Positions 45,512 to 54,832 are shown, counted from the stretch's first letter. The stretch is 64,000 bases of DNA from Roseibium album (GCA_001404055.1 CXTY01000015.1:1-64000); one strand, 5' to 3'. A program made the numbers and translations. Notes: generated from the letters alone by a model not told the origin.

Positions 45512-46654
45512 CTATACACTCTCCTGCATTAAAAGAGCAAATTCCGAATATCCGTAATCCTTGCCATTGATACGCAATCCAATCGCCTGCGTGCCCTCGT
45601 AATATGTCCTAGTGGTTATCGGTTTGATGGGATGTTTTCGCTGAAGGCGAAGTGTGTCGCCAGCGGGGAGTAACATTTTCGTCCACTTGAAAACCTTGGG
45701 TGAAAGCCTGCCATTTGCCTTCTTGAAGTGGATGACATAGTCCAGAATGAGTTCCTGTGGCTTGGAACTCTCTGATTGGATTTCGACGGCGAAATTCACA
45801 CCCTTTCCGTAAAACACTTCGCTTTCCAGGATCTGCGGACCCGTGACTGAAACTTCCGGCGGGTTCAGTCCGAAAGCTGCCAAGGTTGGAGCGTGTCCCT
45901 GTTTGACCAGTGACCGACACGCATGACGGACGAGTTTTTCGCGCTTTTTGTCAGCATCTTTCAACCAGCGCTCGGCAATTTCTGCGACCAGGTCGGGATG
46001 ATCCTTGGCGATGTCATTCAGGTGGTTGGCCACTGACCGGCGCACATATTCTTCCGGATCATCCTTCAGGGCTTCAAGAAGCGGTAAGGTCGGGGTCGGG
46101 TCTTCACACAGTTTTTTCAATCGCATACCCCAGGGCAATCGCGGACGCGTGCCTTCCGAAACCAGTCTGCGAACATGCACGCTTGGATCAGACACCCAGG
46201 TGGCCATGATCGACAAGGCCTGATGCTGGTTCTCGTCCAGGAATGGGCGAACTTCGAATTCGGCCGTTGCCCGTTTGGTCATTTCCTTGAGCAAGGCAAA
46301 GGATTTTTCATAGTCACTGAGCCCACTGTCCGTGACCAGCATTCCAAGTGGCATCATGCCCCACCCGCGGATGCCCCGCTCATCGCTCGCCCGATCAACT
46401 TCTGTGTCGGCAACCGGGTGCAGGATTGCTTCAAGCACCGCATATCGCTCATCCAGATCGACGGGCAGATACCTGCCGGTGACGTCAGCGATGTGACGCG
46501 CGCGTTGCTTGAGTTCAAGCTTCTCAAGTTCCACAAGGATCTCGGTCTCGTAAGCGCTGCGATCAAAGTCTTTCAGGTGTTTTTCAAGGTGACCGGAAAT
46601 GCAACGAACAAGGTCCGGTGAAATTTTGTTCTTGAATGGCTCCACGACAGGCAT
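45512..46654 (-). CDS. AlkC-type DNA alkylation-repair glycosylase
   Basis: HEAT-repeat DNA glycosylase that excises N3-methylated bases. The 380-aa protein has the HEAT-like solenoid (about 60-260) with WVSDPSVHVRRLVSEGTRPR and the PEEYVRRSVANHLNDIAKDH block typical of AlkC/AlkD, and a C-terminal Ig-like domain (about 280-380) found in AlkC members. Stands alone on the minus strand; 46655-46758 upstream has no gene. Confidence 0.88.
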   Translation of the reverse strand: MPVVEPFKNKISPDLVRCISGHLEKHLKDFDRSAYETEILVELEKLELKQRARHIADVTGRYLPVDLDERYAVLEAILHPVADTEVDRASDERGIRGWGMMPLGMLVTDSGLSDYEKSFALLKEMTKRATAEFEVRPFLDENQHQALSIMATWVSDPSVHVRRLVSEGTRPRLPWGMRLKKLCEDPTPTLPLLEALKDDPEEYVRRSVANHLNDIAKDHPDLVAEIAERWLKDADKKREKLVRHACRSLVKQGHAPTLAAFGLNPPEVSVTGPQILESEVFYGKGVNFAVEIQSESSKPQELILDYVIHFKKANGRLSPKVFKWTKMLLPAGDTLRLQRKHPIKPITTRTYYEGTQAIGLRINGKDYGYSEFALLMQESV

Positions 46655-46758
46655 CCTTTTGCGGGTGAAATGAAGACGTCAGGTAAACTGGGAGAACCCG
46701 TTCCGAAGACACGAAACGGGTTCAAGCCTTAAAATTGGTGCGTTTGGCGCTCTGGCAA

Positions 46759-47079
46759 TCAGGTATAGGTCGCGAGCGAGCGATACATCGGCATCTCGGC
46801 ATCCATGTCCACTTCCGACAGATCCATCACCGAGAAGAAGTCCATGCAGACAGGTGACGTTCTTTCAGCCTCGATGACCTTTTCAGCATCGTCCATGCTT
46901 TTGAACTGAACGATATCAAGATATTCACCTTCGGAAGTGCGCAATAGCTCACGGCGCAAGACACCCTGCTGCTGGCTGACGAAGTTTTCCTGAAATCGGC
47001 TGGACGCTTCGAGCAAATCTTCTTCTGTCTTGCCCGCTGCCAGTTTGATGGGTGCAAGTACAGTGATCGGTTCCGACAT
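46759..47079 (-). CDS. Small ABM-like dimeric alpha/beta-barrel protein
   Basis: A 106-aa protein resembling antibiotic-biosynthesis-monooxygenase-type ferredoxin-fold proteins (EPITVLAPIKLAAGKTEEDL, GVLRRELLRTSEGEYLDIVQ with FKSMDDAEK). ATG at 47079 follows AAGGAGA. It is divergent from a WYL regulator, with a perfect palindrome in the 71-bp spacer, so it is the probable target gene. Function unknown. Confidence 0.75.
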   Translation of the reverse strand: MSEPITVLAPIKLAAGKTEEDLLEASSRFQENFVSQQQGVLRRELLRTSEGEYLDIVQFKSMDDAEKVIEAERTSPVCMDFFSVMDLSEVDMDAEMPMYRSLATYT

Positions 47080-47121
47080 TATTGTCTCCTTACAATGGTT
47101 GGTGGGAGAACCATATGGATA

Positions 47122-47144
47122 AATAAGACATTTTGTGTCTTATT
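47122..47144. promoter_or_regulatory. Operator palindrome between ABM-like gene and WYL regulator
   Basis: Perfect 9-bp inverted repeat AATAAGACA (47122-47130), 5-nt spacer, TGTCTTATT (47136-47144). It sits 6 bp before the regulator ATG and 42 bp from the divergent gene, in the position of a self-regulatory operator. Confidence 0.75.
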
Positions 47145-47150
47145 AGTTTC

Positions 47151-47888
47151 ATGCCCAAGAGCTCCACAATCGAACGCATGAAACGCCTGGATCTGATCAG
47201 CGCCCGGCTCAAGTCGGAAGAAGCGCTGACTGTTTTCGGCCTTTCGGAAGAATTCGGCGTAAGCAGCAGGACCCTGACACGGGACATCCAGATCCTCAGG
47301 GACCAGGGCCTTCCGATAGAAGCCGACCGGGGCCGGGGCGGTGGGATCAGACTGCACAGAACCTGGGGCATCGGCCGGGTCAATTTCAGCTATTCAGAAG
47401 CGATTGATCTGCTCGTCAGTCTGGCAATTGCCGAGCAGATGAAATCTCCGTTTTTCATGGCCGAACTCGCCCCCATCCGGCGCAAGCTGCTTGCGTCTTT
47501 TTCACCACGTCTCAAGGGTGAAATCTCGGACATCAAATCCCGTATTCTTGTCGGCGCGGCAGCCTCTCATATGGTCCTGTCAGCCTTCTCGGAGCCGCGC
47601 CAGCCGGTTGTTGAAGTTCTTCATCAGGCATTCGTCACGCGTCAGCATCTGGAGATTTCCTACACGTCGATTGAAGGCCGCACCACCCGACGCACAATAG
47701 AACCCCACTACCTGCTGCTCCACAGCCCGGTCTGGTATGTTCTGGCGTTCGATCATTTGAGACAGGACATCCGGACCTTTCGGTGCGACCGGATCGAGAG
47801 AGCCAAAATTCAGGAAACAAGGTTCAGCGTCATCGGAATCGATCAGTTCGAGACGACGCTCAAGGACCTCGATATCATTGCCCCATAA
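47151..47888 (+). CDS. YafY-type HTH/WYL-domain transcriptional regulator
   Basis: A 245-aa regulator: HTH_11 domain (about 6-60, RLDLISARLKSEEALTVFGL then SSRTLTRDIQILRDQGLPIE) followed by a WYL effector domain (about 130-220, EISYTSIEGRTTRRTIEPHY and WYVLAFDHLRQDIRTFRCDR). The start is ATG at 47151; earlier in-frame codons overlap the palindrome. Probably represses itself and the divergent ABM-like gene. Confidence 0.9.
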   Translation: MPKSSTIERMKRLDLISARLKSEEALTVFGLSEEFGVSSRTLTRDIQILRDQGLPIEADRGRGGGIRLHRTWGIGRVNFSYSEAIDLLVSLAIAEQMKSPFFMAELAPIRRKLLASFSPRLKGEISDIKSRILVGAAASHMVLSAFSEPRQPVVEVLHQAFVTRQHLEISYTSIEGRTTRRTIEPHYLLLHSPVWYVLAFDHLRQDIRTFRCDRIERAKIQETRFSVIGIDQFETTLKDLDIIAP

Positions 47889-47920
47889 AAAGGCCGCCCC
47901 GGTTACCCTGGGCGGCCTTT
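47889..47920 (+). terminator. Terminator hairpin after the WYL regulator
   Basis: An 11-bp perfect stem (AAAGGCCGCCC / GGGCGGCCTTT) with a 10-nt loop immediately after the stop codon. The T-run is only three bases, so termination may be partial or the hairpin may also work for ugpC on the other strand. Confidence 0.7.
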
Positions 47921-47973
47921 GTGCCTGGCGGCCGTCGTTAGCCGCCACATCCAATTTTGGTCATTCGGCGGGT

Positions 47974-49050
47974 TTAGTCGATCCGGTGACCCGTGTCCGC
48001 GTCAAAGAAATGCACATCATTTACAGCCGCCTTGAGATACATTTTCTCTCCTGGCTCATGATGGGCATGGCTGGATACGCGAACGACGATTTCAGGTCCA
48101 CCGTCTTCAAAGCTTGCATAGATATAACTCTCCGCGCCGACCGGTTCGAGAACATTCACCGTCACCGCAAGGTTGATGCCTTCGCCAGAGGCCGGGCTGT
48201 CAACAACTTCCAGGTGTTCCGGGCGAATGCCGACGGTGTAGCGATCCCTGCCTTTGGTATTGGTACCGGACAACCCGCCACCTGCTTCCAGTGACAAACC
48301 ACTTCCATCCGCTTTCACATGAAGCAGGTTCATGGCTGGCGAACCGATGAAGCTCGCCACGAAGGTCGAAGCCGGCTTGTCGTAAACATCGATCGGTGAA
48401 CCGATCTGTTCAATGTTGCCGCCATTCAGAACCACCAGACGGTCAGCCAGGGTCATGGCTTCCAGCTGGTCGTGGGTCACATAGACGCTTGTCGTGCCGA
48501 GAGAACGCTGCAGGCGCTTGATTTCAACGCGCATCTGGACGCGTAGTTTGGCGTCGAGATTTGAGAGCGGCTCATCGAAAAGGAATGCGGCCGGCTCGCG
48601 CACGATGGCGCGACCCATGGCAACCCGCTGACGCTGCCCACCGGAAAGAGCCCTCGGTTTGCGCTCGAGATAGTCTCCGATTTCCAGAATGCGTGCTGCT
48701 TCCTTCACTCGGCGGTCGATCTCGTCCTTGGCCATACCCCGGTTTTTGAGGCCATAAGCCAGGTTGTTGTAAACAGACATATGCGGATATAGCGCATAGT
48801 TCTGGAACACCATGGCGATGTCCCGGTCAGCGGGATCGACATTGTTTACCAGCCGGTCGCCAATCTTGATTTCACCGGCGGTGATATCTTCCAGGCCTGC
48901 AATCATGCGCAACAAGGTTGACTTGCCGCAGCCCGACGGGCCGACCAGAACAATGAACTCGCCGTCGGCAATATCGATGGAGACGCCTTTGACGGCCTCC
49001 ACATTGCCTGCGTACACCTTTCGGACGGTGTCGAGAGTAATCGTAGCCAT
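47974..49050 (-). CDS. ugpC: sn-Glycerol-3-phosphate ABC transporter ATPase
   Basis: ATPase of the glycerol-3-phosphate importer, 358 aa. Walker [10 protein letters not shown], signature [19 protein letters not shown], Walker [12 protein letters not shown], then a C-terminal TOBE/OB regulatory domain (about 240-350) with [13 protein letters not shown] at 49050 follows GAGG. Last gene of ugpBAEC, 8 bp after ugpE. Confidence 0.95.
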   Translation of the reverse strand: MATITLDTVRKVYAGNVEAVKGVSIDIADGEFIVLVGPSGCGKSTLLRMIAGLEDITAGEIKIGDRLVNNVDPADRDIAMVFQNYALYPHMSVYNNLAYGLKNRGMAKDEIDRRVKEAARILEIGDYLERKPRALSGGQRQRVAMGRAIVREPAAFLFDEPLSNLDAKLRVQMRVEIKRLQRSLGTTSVYVTHDQLEAMTLADRLVVLNGGNIEQIGSPIDVYDKPASTFVASFIGSPAMNLLHVKADGSGLSLEAGGGLSGTNTKGRDRYTVGIRPEHLEVVDSPASGEGINLAVTVNVLEPVGAESYIYASFEDGGPEIVVRVSSHAHHEPGEKMYLKAAVNDVHFFDADTGHRID

Positions 49051-49058
49051 TTAAAACC

Positions 49059-49901
49059 TCACTTATCGCTCTCGACGAGCCCTTTAACAAACCAGCTTTG
49101 GAAGATCACTACGATGAGAACCGGCGGCAGCATGGCGAGAATGGCGAGCGCCATGGCCTCGTTGAATGCCGGGATCTGTGCGCCCACCCACACTTGCAGG
49201 ATCTGCTTGATGCCGCGCACCAGTGTAAACAGACTTTCATCGGTGGTGATCAGGGTCGGCCAGAGATACTGGTTCCACCCATAAACGAACATGATGATGA
49301 AGATGGCCGCGATCATCGTTTTTGACAGTGGCACCAGGATATCCTTGAAGAACTTCCAAGGACCGGCACCGTCTATTCGGGCCGCTTCCAGAAGTTCATC
49401 GGGAACAGACATGAAGAATTGGCGGAAGAAGAACGTTCCGGTTGCCGAAGCGATCAGTGGGATGATCAGCCCTGAATAGGTGTTCACCATGCCCAGCGAC
49501 TGGACAATCTCGTAGGATGGCAGGATGCGTACTTCAAGCGGCAGCAGCAGCGTTGCGAAGATTACCCAGAAACACAAGGAAGCCATTGGGAAACGGAAAT
49601 AGACGATCGCGTAGGCCGCAAGCATCGAAATGACGATCTTGCCGATGGCAAAGCCAAAGCCAAGGATCATCGAGTTCTTCAGCATGACAAAACCGTCAAC
49701 TTCCTTGGTGAAGCCACCCGCCTGAAACAGAACGGTTTCATAGTTTTCCAGGAATTTGCCACCCGGAGCAAACTGAACGCCTTCCTTGTAGATCGTAATC
49801 GCGTCATGCGTACTGGTGAAGAAGGTGATTGCAACCGGTGCCACCATGAAGAAGACACCGGCGAGCAGGATCAGATGGTCCCAAATCTTGAGTTTGTACA
49901 T
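49059..49901 (-). CDS. ugpE: Glycerol-3-phosphate ABC transporter permease
   Basis: Inner-membrane permease, 280 aa, six helices, with the EAA loop LLEAARIDGAGPWKFFKDIL. The ribosome site AAGGGGG precedes ATG 49901. It pairs with UgpA to form the channel; the genes are 13 bp apart. Confidence 0.95.
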   Translation of the reverse strand: MYKLKIWDHLILLAGVFFMVAPVAITFFTSTHDAITIYKEGVQFAPGGKFLENYETVLFQAGGFTKEVDGFVMLKNSMILGFGFAIGKIVISMLAAYAIVYFRFPMASLCFWVIFATLLLPLEVRILPSYEIVQSLGMVNTYSGLIIPLIASATGTFFFRQFFMSVPDELLEAARIDGAGPWKFFKDILVPLSKTMIAAIFIIMFVYGWNQYLWPTLITTDESLFTLVRGIKQILQVWVGAQIPAFNEAMALAILAMLPPVLIVVIFQSWFVKGLVESDK

Positions 49902-49914
49902 AGCCGCCCCCTTA

Positions 49915-50796
49915 CTACGTGTAGTGCACGCGCCGCTCGATAAGGCGGAACTGAATGATTGTCAGGATGAACACCATCGCCATCAGGATAACGGACTGGG
50001 CGGAGGAACCGCCGAGATCGTTGCCACGGAAGCCATCGAGATAGACCTTGTAGACAAGCGTCACAGGGTTGTTGCCCGGCTCGTTCTTCACGATCACATC
50101 GATGATGCCGAACGTGTCGAAGAAGGCGTAGGTGATATTGATGATCAACAGGAAAAACCCTGTTGGGGCCAGCAGTGGGAAGGTAACTGTCCAGAAGCGG
50201 CGCATCCCAGAGCGGCAATCAATGCTGGCCGCCTCCTGGACCGACTTGGAAATCCCCTGAAGACCTGACAGGAAGAAGATAAAATTGACCGGGATCTGTT
50301 TCCAGACCGCAGTGGAGACCATGGCAAAACTGGTGTCGAAGTAGTTCACGCCGATCTGCATCTTCCATCCGAACATGGCAAAGAAGTCTACGAGCGGACC
50401 GACATGCTGGTCGAACAGCAGAACACCGATCAAGCCGGCAACCGGCGGTGCCACGGCGTAGACCCACATCAGCAGGGTCTTGTATGTGGAAGATCCCCGT
50501 AGAACCTTGTCGGCTTTCACAGCCAGCAATAGCGCAATGCCGAGTGACAGGAATGTCACCAACGTGGTGAAAACACCAGTGAAGCGCGCCACACGGCCAT
50601 AGTCGGATGACGTCAGCATGTCCGTGAAATTTTCGAACCCGACAAAGGTCGATCCAAATCCGAATGGGTCTTCAAGATAGAAGGATGACTGAACAGCTTC
50701 TGCGGCGGGCCAGAGGAAGAAGATCGTCACGATGGCCAACTGCGGCAGGAGCAGCATGTAGGGAACCCATCGGGACTGAAACTGAACTTTTTTCAT
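49915..50796 (-). CDS. ugpA: Glycerol-3-phosphate ABC transporter permease
   Basis: Inner-membrane permease, 293 aa from ATG 50796 (MKKVQFQSRWVPYMLLLPQL). The longer frame to 50853 runs into the hairpin region and is unlikely. The EAA loop reads VQEAASIDCRSGMRRFWTVT. Separated from ugpB by a 108-bp spacer that contains a strong hairpin. Confidence 0.95.
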   Translation of the reverse strand: MKKVQFQSRWVPYMLLLPQLAIVTIFFLWPAAEAVQSSFYLEDPFGFGSTFVGFENFTDMLTSSDYGRVARFTGVFTTLVTFLSLGIALLLAVKADKVLRGSSTYKTLLMWVYAVAPPVAGLIGVLLFDQHVGPLVDFFAMFGWKMQIGVNYFDTSFAMVSTAVWKQIPVNFIFFLSGLQGISKSVQEAASIDCRSGMRRFWTVTFPLLAPTGFFLLIINITYAFFDTFGIIDVIVKNEPGNNPVTLVYKVYLDGFRGNDLGGSSAQSVILMAMVFILTIIQFRLIERRVHYT

Positions 50797-50861
50797 TACG
50801 TCACCGGGTACGGGAATAGCGGGCCACCAGTAAACCAGTAGACCCGCATCCACTCAAGGAA

Positions 50862-50884
50862 ATGGGGGCGCCAAGCGCCCCCAT
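50862..50884 (-). terminator. Intercistronic hairpin between ugpB and ugpA
   Basis: A 9-10 bp perfect stem (ATGGGGGCG / CGCCCCCAT) without a T-run, 20 bp after the ugpB stop. Such stem-loops after binding-protein genes usually stabilise the upstream message or cause partial termination, giving more binding protein than permease. Confidence 0.7.
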
Positions 50885-50904
50885 AAGGGGTAAATCAGTG
50901 CAGA

Positions 50905-52215
50905 TTAGTTTCCAATGGTCTTGGAGAAACGTCCCAGAAGCTTGTTGCCATCGGCTTCGATGGTTTTGAAAGCGTCTTCGACAGTGGTTTCACCAGACAT
51001 CAGCTTACCGTATTCGCGGTTCATGACGTCGCGGATCTGGACGTAGAAGCCCATGCGGTAGCCCTTGGTCCACTCACCACCCGGCAGGGTCAGCTGCTTG
51101 ATGCCGATTTCAGCAGCCGGTGCACGATCATAATGACCATCTTTCTTGGCCAGATCGTATGCAGCGTTGGTGATCGGCACATAACCGGTTTCCTTGTGCC
51201 ACATGTACTGGACTTCAGGAGAGGTCAGGTACTGGAAGAAGGAAGCAACACACTTGTTTTCTGCATCCGGCTTGCCGGACATGGAGAACAGGGCCGCACC
51301 ACCGATGAATGTACCGGTACCAGCGCCGTCAACTGCATCCCAGTAAGGCAGGTAGGTTGCGGAGAACGGGAAATCTACGGTTTTGGAAATACCGCCGAAG
51401 GAGCCCGAAGAACCGAGCCACATGGCAACTTTGCCTTCGTTGAATGGGGTCTGGTTATCGCCCCAACCAGTGCCGTAGTAACCAAACAGACCATCATCCA
51501 GCCAGCCTTTGACGGCGGTGAAGTGATTTTTGATCGGCTCACCGAAAACCAGCGTGGTGTCTTTTGCGCTGTCGTAACCGTTGTTGTTGGTTGCGAACTG
51601 CAGGTTATGACGAGACTTGAAGTTCTCGGTGAAAATCCACGGAAGGTGAGACTGAGCAAGCGGCACATAACCGGCTTCTTTCAGCTTCGGTGCGATTTCG
51701 GCGAACTCTTCCCAGGTTTTCGGAGCTTCAACGCCAGCTTTTTCCAGAGCATCCACATTGTAGTAGAGAATCGGTGTGGAGGAGTTGAACGGCATGCCGA
51801 TCATCTTGCCGTCAGTGTCGGCGTAGAAGTAGCGAACACCGTCGATGTAGTCTTCAATGTTGAATTCAACACCTGCATTTTCCAGGATGTCCTGGGCAGG
51901 GATAACAGCACCTTTAGCACCAATGATGGTTGCTGCGCCCGCATCGAACACCTGCAGGATGTTTGGCTGTTCACCGGCACGGAATGCGGCGATACCGGCT
52001 GTCAGGGTCTCTTCGTATGTACCCTTGAAAACTGGTGTGATCTGGCAGGCGCTCTGAGAATCATTGTAGCCGTTGGCAATGTCGACGACGACTTCGCCCA
52101 GACGGCCACCCATGGCGTGCCACCAGGAAATATCGGTTGCCGCATATGAAGCGGAGGAAGTGCCCAGAAGGGCGGCCGCAGCAACAAGGCTGGCGACTGT
52201 CTTACGATAAGCCAT
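50905..52215 (-). CDS. ugpB: Glycerol-3-phosphate periplasmic binding protein
   Basis: Substrate-binding protein of the Ugp system, 436 aa, with a signal peptide (MAYRKTVASLVAAAALLGTS, cleavage near SYAA). Family motifs are ISWWHAMGGRLGEVVVDIAN at the N-terminus, MPFNSSTPILYYN and the FIGGAALFSMSG stretch. It is the first gene of ugpBAEC and lies downstream of a PHO-box-like array. Confidence 0.95.
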   Translation of the reverse strand: MAYRKTVASLVAAAALLGTSSASYAATDISWWHAMGGRLGEVVVDIANGYNDSQSACQITPVFKGTYEETLTAGIAAFRAGEQPNILQVFDAGAATIIGAKGAVIPAQDILENAGVEFNIEDYIDGVRYFYADTDGKMIGMPFNSSTPILYYNVDALEKAGVEAPKTWEEFAEIAPKLKEAGYVPLAQSHLPWIFTENFKSRHNLQFATNNNGYDSAKDTTLVFGEPIKNHFTAVKGWLDDGLFGYYGTGWGDNQTPFNEGKVAMWLGSSGSFGGISKTVDFPFSATYLPYWDAVDGAGTGTFIGGAALFSMSGKPDAENKCVASFFQYLTSPEVQYMWHKETGYVPITNAAYDLAKKDGHYDRAPAAEIGIKQLTLPGGEWTKGYRMGFYVQIRDVMNREYGKLMSGETTVEDAFKTIEADGNKLLGRFSKTIGN

Positions 52216-52329
52216 TTTTATTTGCTCCCATCTCGAAGGGCATCAAGGCCCAGTCTGCAGTTAGTTTTCCAGGTGCCGAAATGGCCTTATCTGCACCCGA
52301 AACGATTACGCCTGCGTTTCGTATTGTTT

Positions 52330-52373
52330 TCATATGAACGTTATATGACGCTCATATGAACATTAAAAGACGC
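52330..52373 (-). promoter_or_regulatory. PHO-box-like array of 11-bp repeats upstream of ugpB
   Basis: Four successive 11-mers on the plus strand: TCATATGAACG, TTATATGACGC, TCATATGAACA and TTAAAAGACGC. Read on the minus strand the first three contain GTTCATA or GTCATA at 11-bp spacing, the arrangement of PhoB sites (TGTCAT repeated every 11 bp). Located about 115-160 bp before the ugpB ATG. PhoB control is an inference from pattern and gene function. Confidence 0.7.
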
Positions 52374-52469
52374 CTTGACCGCGTCCGCAAGAGGGAACTG
52401 ACCAAAATCTGAAAAACTTGATCGTTATTCGTCTAATTGGGGTATTTTTTTGGTGTTGCAGACTCGATC

Positions 52470-52492
52470 AAGTACAGCTTGCGCCTGTACTT
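52470..52492. promoter_or_regulatory. Perfect inverted repeat in the ugpB-imuA spacer
   Basis: AAGTACAG (52470-52477), 7-nt spacer, CTGTACTT (52485-52492). It lies 255 bp from ugpB and about 240 bp from imuA. It does not match the alphaproteobacterial LexA box (GAAC-N7-GAAC). A regulator operator is possible. The rest of 52374-52730 is A+T-rich and holds no gene that I can support. Confidence 0.4.
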
Positions 52493-52730
52493 CCTCCCTA
52501 CCGGATCAGTTTACCATTGGTAAGGTCTGGCTTCCGATTCAAATTTTCCCGGTTTGAGAAATTCAATAGATTCGCACCAAAATCACTGATCTGTAGCCAT
52601 TTAACCTATTGAAAATTATATAGAATAACAAACAGAAACACCTTGAACCTCTGCCAATTCAGGGCACATGCTTTGTCAAACAGGAGAGTTCAGTTAAGCT
52701 TTGCCTCTCTTTTCATGGCAGTTGCGCTTC

Positions 52731-53318
52731 ATGTCCTTACCGTTTTCAACCATCTACCCGCCGAAACACGCCCGCGCGCATGAAGTGTGCGGCGAAGGTG
52801 GTCTGGTGTTTGCAGCAATATGCGCCGGCCAGGCCAAAGGGCCTGTGGTCTGGGTGTCGGAAAGCTGGCAGCCGCCGATCAACCCCGAGGGGCTTCTGCC
52901 TTATTGCGATCCCGGCAAGCTTCTGGTTACGCGGGCAGACAGTCAGCTCAACGTTCTGGCCAGTGTGGAAACCGCCCTGCGCTCGGGCGCGGCAAGCACG
53001 GTGGTTGCAGAAATCAGCGGCAATATCGGCCTGACGGAAGGCCGGCGCCTGCAATTGGCTGCTGAAGCCGGACGTACAACGGCCCTGCTCGTTATCCCGG
53101 AAGGCGCGGGCAGCAATGCAGCTGAAACCCGTTGGCGCTGCAATGGTGTTGGGTCCGACCACCACCCTCGTCAAAAACACTCTGCTCAAAACTGCCACGA
53201 CTCGACTCATTGGCGCTGGTCGCTTATAAAGAACAAAACAGGAACATTGTCAGATTGGGTTGTTCGTTGGGATGCAGCGGCGCATCGTATCATTGTGGTT
53301 TCCGAGGCTGGCCGCTGA
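52731..53318 (+). CDS. imuA: ImuA, damage-inducible mutagenesis protein
   Basis: RecA/SulA-like accessory protein of the ImuA-ImuB-DnaE2 mutasome, 195 aa. Features: EVCGEGGLVFAAICAGQAKG near residue 20, VVWVSES, and the C-terminal block WSLIKNKTGTLSDWVVRWDA typical of the family. Start taken at ATG 52731 (MSLPFSTIYPPKHARAHEVC); no strong ribosome site. Its 3' end overlaps imuB by 47 bp. I found no perfect SOS box upstream. Confidence 0.9.
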   Translation: MSLPFSTIYPPKHARAHEVCGEGGLVFAAICAGQAKGPVVWVSESWQPPINPEGLLPYCDPGKLLVTRADSQLNVLASVETALRSGAASTVVAEISGNIGLTEGRRLQLAAEAGRTTALLVIPEGAGSNAAETRWRCNGVGSDHHPRQKHSAQNCHDSTHWRWSLIKNKTGTLSDWVVRWDAAAHRIIVVSEAGR

Positions 53319-54738
53319 GCGTTCTCTGCGCGCCAATCCTGTCGACGCGCCTTTTGCCCTGACCCTTTTCGACCGAAACTCGGAGCGTATCTACGACCTG
53401 TGCCCACGGGCAGAACAGCCCGGCCTGCAACGGGGCATGACGCTGGTCCATGCCCGCAGCTTCTGCCTTGATCTTCTGACACGGCCCGCGAACCCGGATG
53501 CCGACCAGCGCTTTTTGAGGCTGCTGGCCAGGTGGGCGACCCGCTACTGCCCCTGGGTCGGGCTTGATGGGCGAGACGGGCTTTTTCTCGACATCACCGG
53601 CTCTTCCCATCTGCTGGGGGGCGAAGAACCGCTGCTGGATGACATCAGGGCCCGATTGACCCGTGCGGGCCTGTCGGCCTGCCTCGGCCTTGCCGGTACG
53701 CCGGGGGCGGCCTGGGCGCTGTCCCATTTTGCCGAAGGCATCGCGAAACCCGAAGAGACCCTCTCCAGGATCGCCCCCCTGCCGCTTGCCGCCCTGCGCC
53801 TGCCCCAGGAAACCTGTACCAGCCTGGAACGCCTCGGGATCGCGACTATTTCTGAGCTTTACAATCTCCCCCGGGCCACCATTGCACGGCGCTATGACCG
53901 GGATGTCCTCCAGCTCCTTGACCAGGCCCTCGGGGCAATCGGAGAACAGATTTCTCCTTTGAAAGATGAGCAGAATTTTGCCGTCCGCATCACCCTGCCT
54001 GATCCGATCGGCCTTCTGGACGATGTCATGGCGGGTACGCGGCGCCTGCTCGCTCATCTCTGCAAGCAGCTGGACAAGGCGCAGAAGGGCGCGCGCAGCC
54101 TCAGGCTGACCTTTCGCCGGGTGGATCAGGAAAACCAGTCCGTCGAACTCAAGCTTGCCCGCCCAATGCGCGATGCAGAGCGAATGCTGGCCCTGTTCGA
54201 GCGCGGGGTGAGCACGGTTGATGCAGGCTACGGTATCGACATGATCCGCCTGGAGGCGATTGAGATCGAGCCTCTCGGCATGCGCCAACTTGACCGCACG
54301 GAGGGCAAGGAGAAGGACAGCGCCGCTGATCTCATTACCCAGCTCGGCAACCGGGTGGGCCTTGAAAACATCCTGCGTTTTGCCCCCGTCGACAGCCATA
54401 TTCCGGAACGCAGTTTCAAGCTCGTGCCCGCCGCCTACAGCAGCCCCGTCCACTCCTGGCCCCATAAACGTCCCCGCCCCCTGAGGCTGTTTCCACCCGA
54501 GCCGATTACCGGAGACGGACCGCAACCGCCCACGCGCTTCCGCTGGCGGGGCCGCTCCCTGACGACGGTCGCAGCGGAAGGCCCGGAACGGATCACCCCG
54601 GCCTGGTGGGAGGATAACGACAGCTGGGTTCATGGCCTCAGAGACTACTGGCGTGTCGGCACGCGCCAGGGCCAGCGGCTCTGGCTGTTTCACACGCCCC
54701 AAACCCCGGGCTGGTTCGTGCAAGGGGAGTTCGGCTGA
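53272..54738 (+). CDS. imuB: ImuB, Y-family DNA polymerase-like protein
   Basis: Non-catalytic Y-family polymerase homologue that bridges DnaE2 and the beta clamp, 488 aa. It starts MQRRIVSLWFPRLAAERSLR at 53272 (an upstream TTG at 53260 is possible) and contains GLDGRDGLFLDITGSSHLLG, the ERLGIATISELYNLPRATIA helix-hairpin-helix stretch and the C-terminal PLRLFPPEP motif. The catalytic carboxylates of active Y-family enzymes are not seen in the usual positions, as known for ImuB. Confidence 0.93.
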   Translation: MQRRIVSLWFPRLAAERSLRANPVDAPFALTLFDRNSERIYDLCPRAEQPGLQRGMTLVHARSFCLDLLTRPANPDADQRFLRLLARWATRYCPWVGLDGRDGLFLDITGSSHLLGGEEPLLDDIRARLTRAGLSACLGLAGTPGAAWALSHFAEGIAKPEETLSRIAPLPLAALRLPQETCTSLERLGIATISELYNLPRATIARRYDRDVLQLLDQALGAIGEQISPLKDEQNFAVRITLPDPIGLLDDVMAGTRRLLAHLCKQLDKAQKGARSLRLTFRRVDQENQSVELKLARPMRDAERMLALFERGVSTVDAGYGIDMIRLEAIEIEPLGMRQLDRTEGKEKDSAADLITQLGNRVGLENILRFAPVDSHIPERSFKLVPAAYSSPVHSWPHKRPRPLRLFPPEPITGDGPQPPTRFRWRGRSLTTVAAEGPERITPAWWEDNDSWVHGLRDYWRVGTRQGQRLWLFHTPQTPGWFVQGEFG

Positions 54739-54832
54739 TGAGGTTTTCCGTTTTTTACAACCAGGCGCTCCACACCCACTGCGCTCTCCCGGACCTGATC
54801 CGTGACCTGCAACTCCCCCTCCCGGTAAAAGG

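Noticed and set aside
52600..52730. LexA/SOS box upstream of imuA
   Set aside because: The best candidate, GAAC-N7-AATT near 52655, misses half of the second GAAC; not reported as a site.
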